Shown piece after piece: positions 8,946 to 17,048 of a DNA stretch of 64,000 nucleotides. Both the position numbers and the translations under genes were made by a program. Each line of letters begins with the position of its first letter. The first letter of the stretch is position 1. A model generated the notes under the pieces. The model saw only the letters and a list, made by a program, of their open reading frames with translations, was not told the DNA's origin and searched no databases. This DNA is from Desulfobacteraceae bacterium. GTDB lineage: Bacteria > Desulfobacterota > Desulfobacteria > Desulfobacterales > Desulfosalsimonadaceae. Location: the NCBI GenBank assembly GCA_014237465.1, contig JABZFM010000006.1, positions 248,001 to 312,000 of the forward strand, given 5' to 3'.

Positions 8946-9560
8946 ATGAATCGTGTTATTGTTTTTGTATTTTTGTTTGGCCTCTCTTTTTCGTTTGGTT
9001 TACCAAAAGCACAGGCATTTAATATTTATCGTGTTGGAGATGAAATAGTGGGCCAGGAATATAATGACGTGTGGAAGAGTTGGTTTGATAGAAAGTTTAG
9101 CATTTGGGTTGGCGTAAATAATAACAACAAAGAGTATATATTTTTCAAGGGTGAAACTGGGCTGGGTGACGCAACAGTTATGGTGCAAAACAGCAAAGCC
9201 AGAATGGATAAGCTGAAAGGAGCTGTAACGAAAGCTCTTGAATGGTCTGATGTTGCCAGAAAAAATCAAGCAGATACCTCGAAAGGCTTAGGTTGCTTCG
9301 GAGATGATGAATATAATTTGTGTGGAAAGGACGGGTCGGCTTATAAAGAAAATCAAATGGGGTTAAGTTTTTTTGCAGCAAATAGCGGGAAACAAACAAA
9401 CTTAGTAATAAATATAGTGGATCGTGATAATCAATTCATAAAAACAAGCATTTATATTGATATGATTGAGATGAAAAAAATGCTTAATGTTGTTGATAAT
9501 ATTGAAAATGAGTTTGAAAAAGCTCGTAAGACCGCCAAGGATCAAAATCTTTTCAAGTAG
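8946..9560 (+). CDS. Exported protein of unknown function, first gene of cassette 2
   Basis: A 204-residue protein I do not recognise. It has a clear Sec signal peptide (hydrophobic about 4-19, cleavage after AQA at about 24). The mature part is mixed alpha/beta with aromatic-rich strands (YNDVWKSWFDRKFSIWVGV), a pair of cysteines (GLGCFGDDEYNLCGKDG, about residues 117 and 126) that could form a disulfide, and a charged helical C terminus. The start follows the cassette's AAGGAGG site. It is part of the integron-type cassette bounded by the sites at 8912 and 10387, upstream of two further small genes. Periplasmic location is inferred from the signal; no function is proposed. Confidence 0.75.
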   Translation: MNRVIVFVFLFGLSFSFGLPKAQAFNIYRVGDEIVGQEYNDVWKSWFDRKFSIWVGVNNNNKEYIFFKGETGLGDATVMVQNSKARMDKLKGAVTKALEWSDVARKNQADTSKGLGCFGDDEYNLCGKDGSAYKENQMGLSFFAANSGKQTNLVINIVDRDNQFIKTSIYIDMIEMKKMLNVVDNIENEFEKARKTAKDQNLFK

Positions 9561-9633
9561 CGCATATTATGTATTGAGATGTTTATCCCATAATATCGAC
9601 ATTAAGAGCGACGGCAAAAAGTTGCCGAGCGCT

Positions 9634-9846
9634 ATGTCTATCGATTCAAGTGATCAGATGTTTCAAGAAGTTCCAATACCAGATGGTCAGGTAAGGGTAA
9701 CCTACATTGAAAATGGATGGGATGATAGTCCATCAGTTCGCATCCAGATACGTGATGAGAACGGTCATCTTCGTCAGGGGCCAGAAATCCCAATTACAAG
9801 CATCGCTGGTGTTGTAGGGGCTGTAGTGAATTTAATTTCCAATTAA
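9634..9846 (+). CDS. Small hypothetical protein (70 aa), second gene of cassette 2
   Basis: MSIDSSDQMFQEVPIPDG... to ...SIAGVVGAVVNLISN. It is a short, acidic, strand-rich protein (VRVTYIENGWDDSPSVRIQIRD resembles a beta hairpin) without signal peptide, membrane segment or cysteines. The longer frame from 9487 overlaps the preceding gene and has no proper start, so 9634 is preferred, although only a weak GAG ribosome site precedes it. It lies between the exported protein and the TM2 protein in one cassette, so the three may be co-transcribed. No family was recognised. Confidence 0.6.
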   Translation: MSIDSSDQMFQEVPIPDGQVRVTYIENGWDDSPSVRIQIRDENGHLRQGPEIPITSIAGVVGAVVNLISN

Positions 9847-9869
9847 AATTTCTTAAAGGGGGGGAAGGA

Positions 9870-10232
9870 ATGTCTGAAACAATTGAAAAACTGAAAGGTA
9901 AAAGCAAAAGTGGGTCTTTGGCTGCTGGCCTCAATATCCTATTGCCCGGTGTGGGCTATCTGTACTGTGGTCGGGTCATTCTGGGAATCATAGTTTTGCC
10001 ATTTGTGATAGGACTTATATACGTTCAACCATACGCAGCCATTACAATATGGATAGTTCTTATCATCGATGGGTTTCTTGCAGCTGGGCGCTACAACAAA
10101 AAACTTGAAGCTAAAATTAATGCTGCAATGAAAACATGCCCCCAGTGTGCCGAAAAAATAATGCCTGAGGCAAAAGTATGCAAACACTGTGCTTACAAGT
10201 TTGACTCTACACCAGAAACTAAGAGCGCATAA
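9870..10232 (+). CDS. TM2-like membrane protein with C-terminal zinc ribbon
   Basis: A 120-residue protein. Residues 15-75 hold two hydrophobic segments around LLPGVGYLYCGRVILGI, as in TM2-domain proteins (GxGxFYLG-like turn). Residues 90-112 form a treble-clef or zinc-ribbon motif with CPQCAEKI and CKHCAYKF (two CxxC pairs). A strong AAGGGGGGGAAGGA ribosome site precedes the ATG. The stop codon TAA (10230-10232) lies within the attC R'' box GCATAAC, a placement often seen in integron cassettes where the gene runs up to its recombination site. It is probably an inner-membrane protein; its role is unknown. Confidence 0.8.
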   Translation: MSETIEKLKGKSKSGSLAAGLNILLPGVGYLYCGRVILGIIVLPFVIGLIYVQPYAAITIWIVLIIDGFLAAGRYNKKLEAKINAAMKTCPQCAEKIMPEAKVCKHCAYKFDSTPETKSA

Positions 10233-10393
10233 CCTGCGGGTCGTGCAGACCGGTAGGGCCGGTGTCGAGATATCCAAGATATCGGCCCGGTCTGCACACC
10301 CTATACGATAAGCTGACCGCTCGCTGCGCTCACTTTCGCTACGCTCATCAGCTTATCGCGGCGGTTGCGCTTCGCTCCATTGCCGCGTTAAAA
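10227..10393 (+). other. Long attC-like site ending cassette 2
   Basis: R'' GCATAAC (10227-10233) is complementary to the TTATGC that begins cassette 2 at 8912, and the site ends in GCCGCGTTAAAA with a G/TT junction at 10387/10388. Between them are two perfect stems: GTGCAGACCG (10243-10252/10288-10297) and GATAAGCTGA (10307-10316/10348-10357). At 167 bases it is longer than usual. Its second half (10307-10384) is 76/78 identical to 5665-5742 in the first hairpin array. R' GTTAAAA deviates from the consensus at the last base. Confidence 0.7.
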
Positions 10394-10443
10394 AATATAT
10401 GATTGAACTTGCTAAATAGTATCTAATCGGATACAGTTAAAAC

Positions 10444-10743
10444 ATGAATACAATTCTCCGCACAGAAGCCTTTGATATTTGGCTTAGAAAACTTAAAGAT
10501 GCTCGTGGAAAAGCTCGGATTATTGAAAGGATTCGTTCCGCTGAGCGTGGAAATTTTGGGGATTGTAAAAATATCGGGAGCGGTGTGTCCGAAATGCGCA
10601 TTCATTTTGGCCCAGGCTACCGGGTGTATTTTAGTTGCGTTGGAGATGTCGTTTATGTGTTACTTTGCGGTGGTAGTAAGCGTGGACAACAACGTGATAT
10701 TGCAAAAGCTCAAGAATTGGCAAAGTTGCTGAAGGAGAAATAA
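10444..10743 (+). CDS. HigB/RelE-superfamily toxin (type II TA, HI1419-like)
   Basis: A 99-residue basic protein of the addiction-module killer or Gp49-like group (RelE fold). Typical features: the N-terminal FDIWLRKLKDARGKARI, a central GNFGDCKNIGSGVSEMRIHFGPGYRVYF block with the conserved Arg and Tyr, and VVYVLLCGGSKRGQQRDIAKA near the end. Family members are ribosome-dependent or ribosome-associated mRNA interferases. It precedes its antitoxin by three bases; toxin-first order is normal for this group. It occupies the third cassette position after the attC at 10387, and TA pairs are common passengers of integron arrays. No downstream attC was found, so this element may be truncated. Confidence 0.87.
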   Translation: MNTILRTEAFDIWLRKLKDARGKARIIERIRSAERGNFGDCKNIGSGVSEMRIHFGPGYRVYFSCVGDVVYVLLCGGSKRGQQRDIAKAQELAKLLKEK

Positions 10744-10746
10744 ATC

Positions 10747-11055
10747 ATGAAAAACGATAAACAATTAAAACTCGCCTCATTCGATGCTAGCGACTACTTG
10801 GACAGTGAAGAAATAATAGCCGAGTACCTCTCAGCCTCATTGGAAAATCCAGATCCAGATGCTTTTTTAGTAGCAGTTCGCGATGTGGCAAAAGCTCGTG
10901 GAATCTCAGCTGTTGCAGCAACGGCCGGCCTTGGGCGGGAAAGCTTGTATAAGGCATTAAAACCAGGAGCACAACCACGTTTTGATACAGTACGTCGTTT
11001 ACTTGTTGCACTTGGTGTTAAGCTTGATGTCGTACCACCACATACTCATGCTTAA
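10747..11055 (+). CDS. HigA-like antitoxin (HI1420-type addiction module antidote, HTH)
   Basis: A 102-residue antitoxin partner of the toxin just upstream. The N terminus (FDASDYLDSEEIIAEYL) is the toxin-binding part seen in the HI1420-type antidote family; the C-terminal half (VRDVAKARGISAVAATAGLGRESLYKALKPGAQPRFDTVRRLLVALGVKLDV) is an XRE-like helix-turn-helix that should bind the operon promoter for autorepression. AAGGAGA in the end of the toxin gene serves as its ribosome site. The ntrX gene begins 32 bases later with its own AAGGAG, so the array abuts ntrX directly. Confidence 0.87.
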   Translation: MKNDKQLKLASFDASDYLDSEEIIAEYLSASLENPDPDAFLVAVRDVAKARGISAVAATAGLGRESLYKALKPGAQPRFDTVRRLLVALGVKLDVVPPHTHA

Positions 11056-11087
11056 ATACGCAATCGCTATAAAAAGGAGCCTTTTCC

Positions 11088-12434
11088 ATGTTTCCATCCA
11101 TCCTGATCGTTGATGACGAAGCTTCCATTTTAAAGTCCCTTTCCGGCATACTCTCTGATGAGGGGTTTGAAACCATCACCGTCTCAAATGGATATGAGGC
11201 CTTAAAAACGCTTGAATCAGAATCCCCGGACCTGGTTCTCTTAGACATCTGGATGCCCGGCATTGACGGCATTGATACGTTAAAAGAAATCAAAAAGAGT
11301 TTCCCCTCGACCCCGGTCATTATGATTACCGGACACGGAACCATTGAAACCGCAGTCAATGCGACAAAAATCGGCGCATTTGATTTTATTGAAAAACCGC
11401 TCTCCATCGACAAAGTAATTGTGGGGATTAATAATGCCCTGAATTTCAGACGTCTGGAAGAAGAAAACCGGTTTTTAAGAAAAAAAACCATTGAAAAAAA
11501 TTCCATCACCGGAAACTGCCAGGCGATGCAGGAATTGAAAAATCAAGTCGGCATTACCGCGCCAACGGATGCCTGGGTTCTCATTAACGGCGAAAACGGC
11601 ACCGGAAAAGAACTGGTTGCCCGCATGATCCATCAATTCAGTTCAAGGTCCGAATACCCGTTGATTGACGTTAACTGTGCCGCCCTGTCCGATGAAATCA
11701 TTGAAAGTGAATTGCTGGGCCAGGAGAAAGGCGCCTTTACCGAAGCTACAGCCAAAAAAAAAGGAAAGCTGGAACTCGCGCACCAGGGCACGCTTTTTTT
11801 TGATGAAATCGGCGACCTGGGGCTTAAAACACAGGCCTCTATCTTACGCATTCTCCAGGAAAAACAATTTCAGCGTGTCGGCGGCAGCCGAATGTTAACC
11901 GCTGATGTGCGCATCATCGCATCCACCAACAAGGATTTGGAAAAAGAGATCGAATCCGGCCGTTTCCGGGAGGATTTGTACTACCGCCTGAATGTCGTCC
12001 CCATAACTGTCCCGGCGTTAAGAGAGCGCCGGGAAGACATCCCGGACCTGGTCAATACCTTCCTGAAACAGATTGCTGATAAGAGCCGGACGATTCCGAA
12101 AAAAATGACACCGGATGCGCTGAGAATATTACAGAACTCCACATGGCCGGGAAACGTCCGGGAACTTAAAAACCTGCTGGATCGCCTGTCCATTATTGTT
12201 GAAAATGAAACAATAGAAGCAGATGATATCCCGGCACCCTACAACCCGAAAAAACAGGCGGCCCACTCCAGGGAATCATCCATTTTTTCCATTGATCGAC
12301 TGGACGAGGCCAGAAAAAATTTTGAAAAAGAATTCATTGCCCGTAAGCTTGAAGAAAACAACCATGATATTGCCAAAACGGCGAAAATAATGGGGGTGGA
12401 TAAAACATATCTCCAGAAAATAAAACCATCTTGA
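11088..12434 (+). CDS. ntrX: NtrX-type sigma-54-dependent response regulator
   Basis: A 448-residue regulator: receiver domain (1-120) with the phospho-acceptor Asp53 in LVLLDIWMPG; sigma-54 AAA+ domain with Walker A GENGTGKE (168-175) and GAFTEA (215-220), the sigma-54-contacting loop usually written GAFTGA; and a C-terminal Fis-like helix-turn-helix (LEENNHDIAKTAKIMGVDKTYLQKI). It should be phosphorylated by NtrY (2385-4682) and activate sigma-54 promoters. AAGGAG precedes the ATG. The partner genes are normally adjacent; here 6.4 kb of mobile DNA has separated them, so ntrX may now rely on a promoter within the cassette array. Confidence 0.93.
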   Translation: MFPSILIVDDEASILKSLSGILSDEGFETITVSNGYEALKTLESESPDLVLLDIWMPGIDGIDTLKEIKKSFPSTPVIMITGHGTIETAVNATKIGAFDFIEKPLSIDKVIVGINNALNFRRLEEENRFLRKKTIEKNSITGNCQAMQELKNQVGITAPTDAWVLINGENGTGKELVARMIHQFSSRSEYPLIDVNCAALSDEIIESELLGQEKGAFTEATAKKKGKLELAHQGTLFFDEIGDLGLKTQASILRILQEKQFQRVGGSRMLTADVRIIASTNKDLEKEIESGRFREDLYYRLNVVPITVPALRERREDIPDLVNTFLKQIADKSRTIPKKMTPDALRILQNSTWPGNVRELKNLLDRLSIIVENETIEADDIPAPYNPKKQAAHSRESSIFSIDRLDEARKNFEKEFIARKLEENNHDIAKTAKIMGVDKTYLQKIKPS

Positions 12435-12444
12435 ATGATATATC

Positions 12445-13023
12445 ATGCGAATCATCAGCGGCGAGTTTAAAGGCAAAAAACTGGTTTCACTCCGGGGGGC
12501 GGCCACACGTCCCACCGCGGACCGGGTGCGGGAATCAATATTTAACATCCTGACGCCGAATATATTCAATGCATCGGTGCTTGATCTTTTTTCCGGAACC
12601 GGGGCCCTCGGCCTTGAAGCCCTGAGCCGGGGGGCGGCCAGCGCTGTTTTCATTGATTCATCAGCATCTGCCGTAAAAACAATTCAGAAAAACATCACGG
12701 CCTGCAGAGCGGAAACCCGTGCCCGGGTCATCCGGTGGGATATTACCAAAAACCTGAACTGCCTGCAATCAGAGGCTTCGGCGGTTGACCTGGTATTCAT
12801 GGACCCGCCCTACAACAAAAATTACATTGTGCCGACATTGAAAAAACTGATGAAAAGGGATGCCTTAAAGAACGGCGCAACGATCATCATTGAACACTCT
12901 GCGGCTGAGGCTGTTCCGAAAGACCTCATGGGGTTGCACATGACTGACCATAGAATTTACGGAAAAACGCTTGTTTCCTTTTTGTCGGTTATGTTACAGG
13001 AAAACCTTTCCGGGGCACTTTAA
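12445..13023 (+). CDS. rsmD: 16S rRNA (guanine966-N2)-methyltransferase RsmD
   Basis: A 192-residue class I SAM methyltransferase. The N-terminal MRIISGEFKGKKLVSLRGAATRPTADRVRESIFNIL is the RsmD hallmark, followed by the SAM-binding VLDLFSGTGALGLEALSRGA and the N-methylase motif FMDPPYNKNY. It methylates N2 of G966 in 16S rRNA during 30S assembly. It begins 10 bases after ntrX and stands upstream of coaD, a common pairing. Confidence 0.95.
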   Translation: MRIISGEFKGKKLVSLRGAATRPTADRVRESIFNILTPNIFNASVLDLFSGTGALGLEALSRGAASAVFIDSSASAVKTIQKNITACRAETRARVIRWDITKNLNCLQSEASAVDLVFMDPPYNKNYIVPTLKKLMKRDALKNGATIIIEHSAAEAVPKDLMGLHMTDHRIYGKTLVSFLSVMLQENLSGAL

Positions 13024-13200
13024 AATCAAACTTAAAGGAACCTAAGTTGAATGATTTTCAAGTTTGCCGAAGATACAAGGAAAATACTGCCTCGCTTTAG
13101 TCAGCTATGCGAAGCGGCATTTGACACCGTAGATGCGGTGAAATTGAAATATTCTTAAGACCATCAACCAGCTCTTATCTTTAAAATGGGAAATTGACAA

Positions 13201-13701
13201 ATGAAACGAACCGCAATTTATCCCGGGACATTCGATCCGGTAACCAACGGGCACATTGATATCATCACACGCGGCCTGAAACTGTTTGATAAAATTATCG
13301 TGACAATTCTGGAAAATCCGGCAAAAAAAACCCTTTTTACGACACAAAAACGAGTGGAATTGCTTGAAGAATCCTTAAAAGATGTTGGAAACATTGAAAT
13401 CGCCGCCTATGGTGGACTACTCGTGGACTATGCGATAAAAAGGGAAGCTCAGGCAATTTTGCGCGGGATGCGGGCGGTTTCAGATTTTGAGTATGAATTT
13501 CAAATGGCGCTGATGAACCGGAAATTAAACCGTGAGGTCCAGACCGTCTTTCTCATGACAGGGCTTCGCTGGATATTCACCAGTTCATCTATCATAAAAG
13601 AGGCCGTACAATTCGGCGGAGATATTGAAAGTATGGTGCCGCCGGTGGTATACGCGGAGTTGAAGAAGAAATACAATTTGTGCCCTGATGAAAACAGCTA
13701 A
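13201..13701 (+). CDS. coaD: Phosphopantetheine adenylyltransferase
   Basis: A 166-residue enzyme transferring AMP from ATP to 4'-phosphopantetheine, the penultimate step of coenzyme A synthesis. The nucleotidyltransferase signature YPGTFDPVTNGHIDII (TxGH) is at the N terminus, LRGMRAVSDFEYEFQMALMNR in the middle, and TSSSIIKEAVQFGGDI stands where most enzymes read ISSTLVRE. Length is typical. The 177-base gap to rsmD holds no gene. Confidence 0.95.
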   Translation: MKRTAIYPGTFDPVTNGHIDIITRGLKLFDKIIVTILENPAKKTLFTTQKRVELLEESLKDVGNIEIAAYGGLLVDYAIKREAQAILRGMRAVSDFEYEFQMALMNRKLNREVQTVFLMTGLRWIFTSSSIIKEAVQFGGDIESMVPPVVYAELKKKYNLCPDENS

Positions 13702-13716
13702 TTTTCCCAGTTTCTG

Positions 13717-13790
13717 CGTTGGGCTCAAATTTTAATCCTCAAAATACAAAATGTATTCCTCCGGTTAAAATTCTCGCCCGCCTTGAAATT
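13717..13790 (+). repeat. MITE-like imperfect palindrome, copy A
   Basis: An imperfect palindrome centred on AATACAAAATGTATT, with flanks GGGCTCAAATTTTAATCC and GGTTAAAATTCTCGCCC. A closely matching copy in inverse orientation lies at 24592-24670. It sits 3' of coaD and before the convergent DUF368 gene. Confidence 0.65.
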
Positions 13791-13863
13791 GATAAAATTT
13801 TCATGTTCTCAGTGAATCACTAATTTAAAAAAAACGTAATCCCGAAACACCGCAAAAAAAATT

Positions 13864-14844
13864 CTACTCTGTCTCTTTCGAGTGCGACAGCTGCTCAAGC
13901 GCAAGCACGGCAATAAAACCGGCGATGATTAGACATACGGCAAGCGCCAGATCCGAATCAAACGTTTCCGGCCAGATATTGCGTTCTTTTAGCACACGCA
14001 GTTTCCCGTGAATCATTGCGGTTTCCAATGTCTCTTTCCAGGGCCAGATTTTTCGCATGGAACCGAACATCAGGCCGGTGAGAAATGCCAGTGTCAGGTT
14101 ATGATATTTCTGAAGCAGCAACTTGAGAAATCGAGCAAAACCCGCCAGTCCCACCGCGCACCCGGAAATAAAAACAATTATGACCTGAATATTTTCAAGC
14201 AAAAACGGATTTTCTAACGTGGCAATGATAAATTCGTATTTTCCCAGTATCAGCAATATGAACGCACCGCTCAACCCGGGAAGAATCATGGCGCATATTG
14301 CCACCAGTCCGGACAGAAAGATAAACCACAAATCTTCAGGCGTGGATGCGGGCATTAAATTTACGATAACAAAAGCCGCTCCGGCCCCTGCCAGGAACGA
14401 GACGCCGGTACCCGGCGTCCATTTTTCCACCTGCTTTCCCACCACCCAGATGGATGCGACGATCAGCCCGAAAAAAAGACTCCAGGTCAGCATGGCATGA
14501 TAGGCAAGCAGATAGTTCATCAGACGGGCCAGACTGAGAACAGCAATACCAATACCTAAAAAAAGGGAAAGAATGAAACGGATATGAAGTTCACAAAGCG
14601 CTCCCTTGAGATCGAAACTCAGGATATTGCCCACCATCTTTGCGTTTGCCGATTTAATGGCAGTCAGGAGGTCTTCATAAATCCCGGTGATCAATGCGAT
14701 GGTTCCGCCGGAAACGCCCGGAACCGTATCCGCCGCCCCCATACACAGACCTTTTAATGTCAACAACATTGAACTTTTTATTGATCTCGGCCCCGGACTA
14801 TGAAAAAAAGCGTCTTTCCATGAAACATCTGATTTTTTTTTCAA
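13864..14844 (-). CDS. DUF368 polytopic membrane protein
   Basis: About 326 residues with eight or so membrane segments. The duplicated family signatures MGAADTVPGVSGGTIALITGIYE and CAMILPGLSGAFILLILGKYE are clear. DUF368 proteins are bacterial homologues of the DedA-unrelated PopT/UptA-type lipid carrier flippases; recycling of undecaprenyl phosphate is known for some members and only possible here. The frame is open upstream to 14979, but that extension is not homologous in appearance; a TTG at 14844 with AGGA nine bases upstream gives a start close to the family's, and MLLTLKG at about residue 26 is another option. Confidence 0.85.
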   Translation of the reverse strand: MKKKSDVSWKDAFFHSPGPRSIKSSMLLTLKGLCMGAADTVPGVSGGTIALITGIYEDLLTAIKSANAKMVGNILSFDLKGALCELHIRFILSLFLGIGIAVLSLARLMNYLLAYHAMLTWSLFFGLIVASIWVVGKQVEKWTPGTGVSFLAGAGAAFVIVNLMPASTPEDLWFIFLSGLVAICAMILPGLSGAFILLILGKYEFIIATLENPFLLENIQVIIVFISGCAVGLAGFARFLKLLLQKYHNLTLAFLTGLMFGSMRKIWPWKETLETAMIHGKLRVLKERNIWPETFDSDLALAVCLIIAGFIAVLALEQLSHSKETE

Positions 14845-15162
14845 TCTTAACAATCCTATGTAATTTAGATGGACAGAAAAAAAGCCCCTCCATTTGTAGA
14901 AAAAAATGGAACGGCACACAAATATATCGGAAATGAGTTGTAGCGAGCCTACTCCGCAGTGACGAAGAATGCAGGTCAACCCAAAACTAAATTAGAATTT
15001 TAACTTTTTACGAAGATAATCTCGTAAAAAGTACTTGGATGGCTAAGTAAAAAATTCCATATACAAGGCGTAGTGGTTTTTCAGACCTAAGATAATACAT
15101 ATAGTATATTGAGGGGCTGAAAAATCACTATAACGCAGTAGATGGGATTTTTAACGACGCCA
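14845..15162. repeat. Intergenic region with a hairpin and MITE-like palindrome copy B
   Basis: No gene. A perfect 10-bp stem CTTTTTACGA/TCGTAAAAAG occupies 15004-15031. From about 15036 to 15167 an imperfect inverted repeat spans some 130 bases: GGATGGCTAAGTAAAAAATT at the left matches the reverse complement of the right end, with GTGGTTTTTCAG / CTGAAAAATCAC inside and a centre (AATACATATAGTATATT) like that of copies A and C. Confidence 0.6.
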
Positions 15163-15822
15163 TCACTGTTTATCCCATCCATATTCCCCCACCAGTTTGA
15201 CAAACCGGCATCCGCCGAGCATTGACTGGTGTATTCCGCCTTCATCTTTGTAAAGTTTCACCATATCCTGGGTCAGCCGGCCGCCCATCGGCAGAACCAT
15301 CCGCCCACCCATCTCAAGCTGATTAACAAGGGGTATCGGTATATCAGGGGCACCGGCGGTAACAATAATCGCATCAAAGGGGCTTTCATCTTTCCAGCCG
15401 TTTGTCCCGTCCGCATAACGGGTGACGATATTTGAATAGTTCAGCTCATCAAACAGTTTACGGGCCTGCATATGCAATGACCGTATTGTTTCAATGGTGT
15501 ATACCCGGAATACGATCCGGGCCAGAATGGCGGCCTGATAGCCGGACCCTGTCCCGATCTCCAGAACACGGTCATCAGGACCCAGCTGAAGTGCCTGGGT
15601 CATATGCGCGACGATATATGGCTGGGAAATGGTCTGCTGCTCACCGATCGGGAGGGGATGATCCGCATACGCCTGATCCATGAGGGCTTCACTGACAAAA
15701 AGGTGCCGCGGCACCTTACGCATTGCTGCCAGGACTTTCGGATCGGTGATCCCACGGGCCTCAATCTGATTTTTCACCATGGATTCGCGCAAACGCTGAT
15801 ATTTTCTCGAATCGATTGTCAT
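15163..15822 (-). CDS. pcm: Protein-L-isoaspartate O-methyltransferase
   Basis: A 219-residue SAM-dependent carboxyl methyltransferase that repairs isoaspartyl residues in aged proteins. Seen are the substrate loop VPRHLFVSEALMDQAYADHPLPIGEQQTISQP (split here only for length), motif I VLEIGTGSGYQAAILA and the C-terminal GGRMVLPMG. Length is usual for Pcm. It is transcribed away from the potassium channel gene. Confidence 0.94.
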   Translation of the reverse strand: MTIDSRKYQRLRESMVKNQIEARGITDPKVLAAMRKVPRHLFVSEALMDQAYADHPLPIGEQQTISQPYIVAHMTQALQLGPDDRVLEIGTGSGYQAAILARIVFRVYTIETIRSLHMQARKLFDELNYSNIVTRYADGTNGWKDESPFDAIIVTAGAPDIPIPLVNQLEMGGRMVLPMGGRLTQDMVKLYKDEGGIHQSMLGGCRFVKLVGEYGWDKQ

Positions 15823-16022
15823 TGTAAAAAGACAATTAGCAATTCAACCAGCTCCCGTCAAGCGATATGGTGTTGGCAGGGATTATGGTATGCAGAATAA
15901 ATATAATATGATAATATGCCGAAACAATTTTGATGGCTTCACAAAAAGCATTTGCCTTTCATTATAATTAACCCTATTCTAAAAAAAAATAATTACTTGA
16001 TTAATGAATACAGATATTTAAA

Positions 16023-17048
16023 ATGGAAAGCACAAAACACCTTCTCATATCCATTGCCCTGTCTTTGGTTATTTTCACAATCGGCACTATCGGCTATATG
16101 CTGATCGAAGGGTGGGACCTGGTTGATTCCATCTATATGACCATCATTACCATTACCACTGTTGGGTTCGGTGAAGTTCATAATATGAGCAAATTAGGAC
16201 GGGTTTTTACCATCGGGCTGGTATTTTCCGGTGTATCTTTTTTTCTGTATGTCGCCAGTTCAATGGTCCAGTTCATGGTTGAAGGACGAATCCGGGAAAT
16301 TATGGGGAGACGAACATTGAATCATAAAATCGAACACCTTAAAAATCATTACATTGTCTGCGGATATGGACGAATCGGCAGGGTGCTGTGCAAACATCTT
16401 AACTCACACCCGGCCATCAAGCTGGTCGTGGTCGAAAAAGACCCGGAAATGATTCCTGAAATGGAATCAGATAGTATGCTTTATATTTCAGGTGATGCGT
16501 CTGAAGAAGAAAATCTGATAAAGGCAGGCATCAAACAGGCAAGAGTCCTGATCGCCGCTCTTGCCACGGATATTGACAATGTTTTTCTGGTGCTGACCGC
16601 AAAACAGTTGAATCCCAACATTTTTATCGTGGCCAGAGCATGCGAGAAAGGCGCAAAGTCAAAACTGCATGCCGCCGGCGCAAACCGGGTGGAATCACCC
16701 TATGATGTCGGCGCGGTCAGTATGGCGTATCGCGTTCTCCGGCCGTCCGTCACGTCTTTTTTAGACCTTGTCTTTGCTTACAACCGCAAGGATATTCAAA
16801 TGGAAGAGATCCCGGTGGATCCGGCATCTTCTTTGGTGAATATCATGCTCAAGGATTCCGGAATCCGTCAGCGATTCAACCTGATTATCATTGCCATTAA
16901 AAAACCCAACGGCGAGATGATGTTCAACCCGTCCTTTGAAACTGTCATCAAGAGCGGAGACACGGTCATTGCCATGGGCAAAGGTGACAACCTCATTGAA
17001 TTTGAAAAAATATTACGTCCCAGGGACAGGAACAGCGGCAAACGATGA
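16023..17048 (+). CDS. Two-TM potassium channel with RCK (TrkA-N/TrkA-C) domains
   Basis: A 341-residue channel subunit. Two membrane segments (about 8-28 and 66-88) flank a pore helix and selectivity filter TTVGFGE (usually TVGYGD), followed by a RCK/TrkA-N Rossmann domain (YIVCGYGRIGRVL, GDASEEENL) and a TrkA-C domain to the end. It should form a tetrameric inner-membrane K+ channel gated by nucleotide or ions at the RCK ring. The stop overlaps the ATG of prmA by four bases (ATGA), so the genes are translationally coupled. Confidence 0.9.
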   Translation: MESTKHLLISIALSLVIFTIGTIGYMLIEGWDLVDSIYMTIITITTVGFGEVHNMSKLGRVFTIGLVFSGVSFFLYVASSMVQFMVEGRIREIMGRRTLNHKIEHLKNHYIVCGYGRIGRVLCKHLNSHPAIKLVVVEKDPEMIPEMESDSMLYISGDASEEENLIKAGIKQARVLIAALATDIDNVFLVLTAKQLNPNIFIVARACEKGAKSKLHAAGANRVESPYDVGAVSMAYRVLRPSVTSFLDLVFAYNRKDIQMEEIPVDPASSLVNIMLKDSGIRQRFNLIIIAIKKPNGEMMFNPSFETVIKSGDTVIAMGKGDNLIEFEKILRPRDRNSGKR

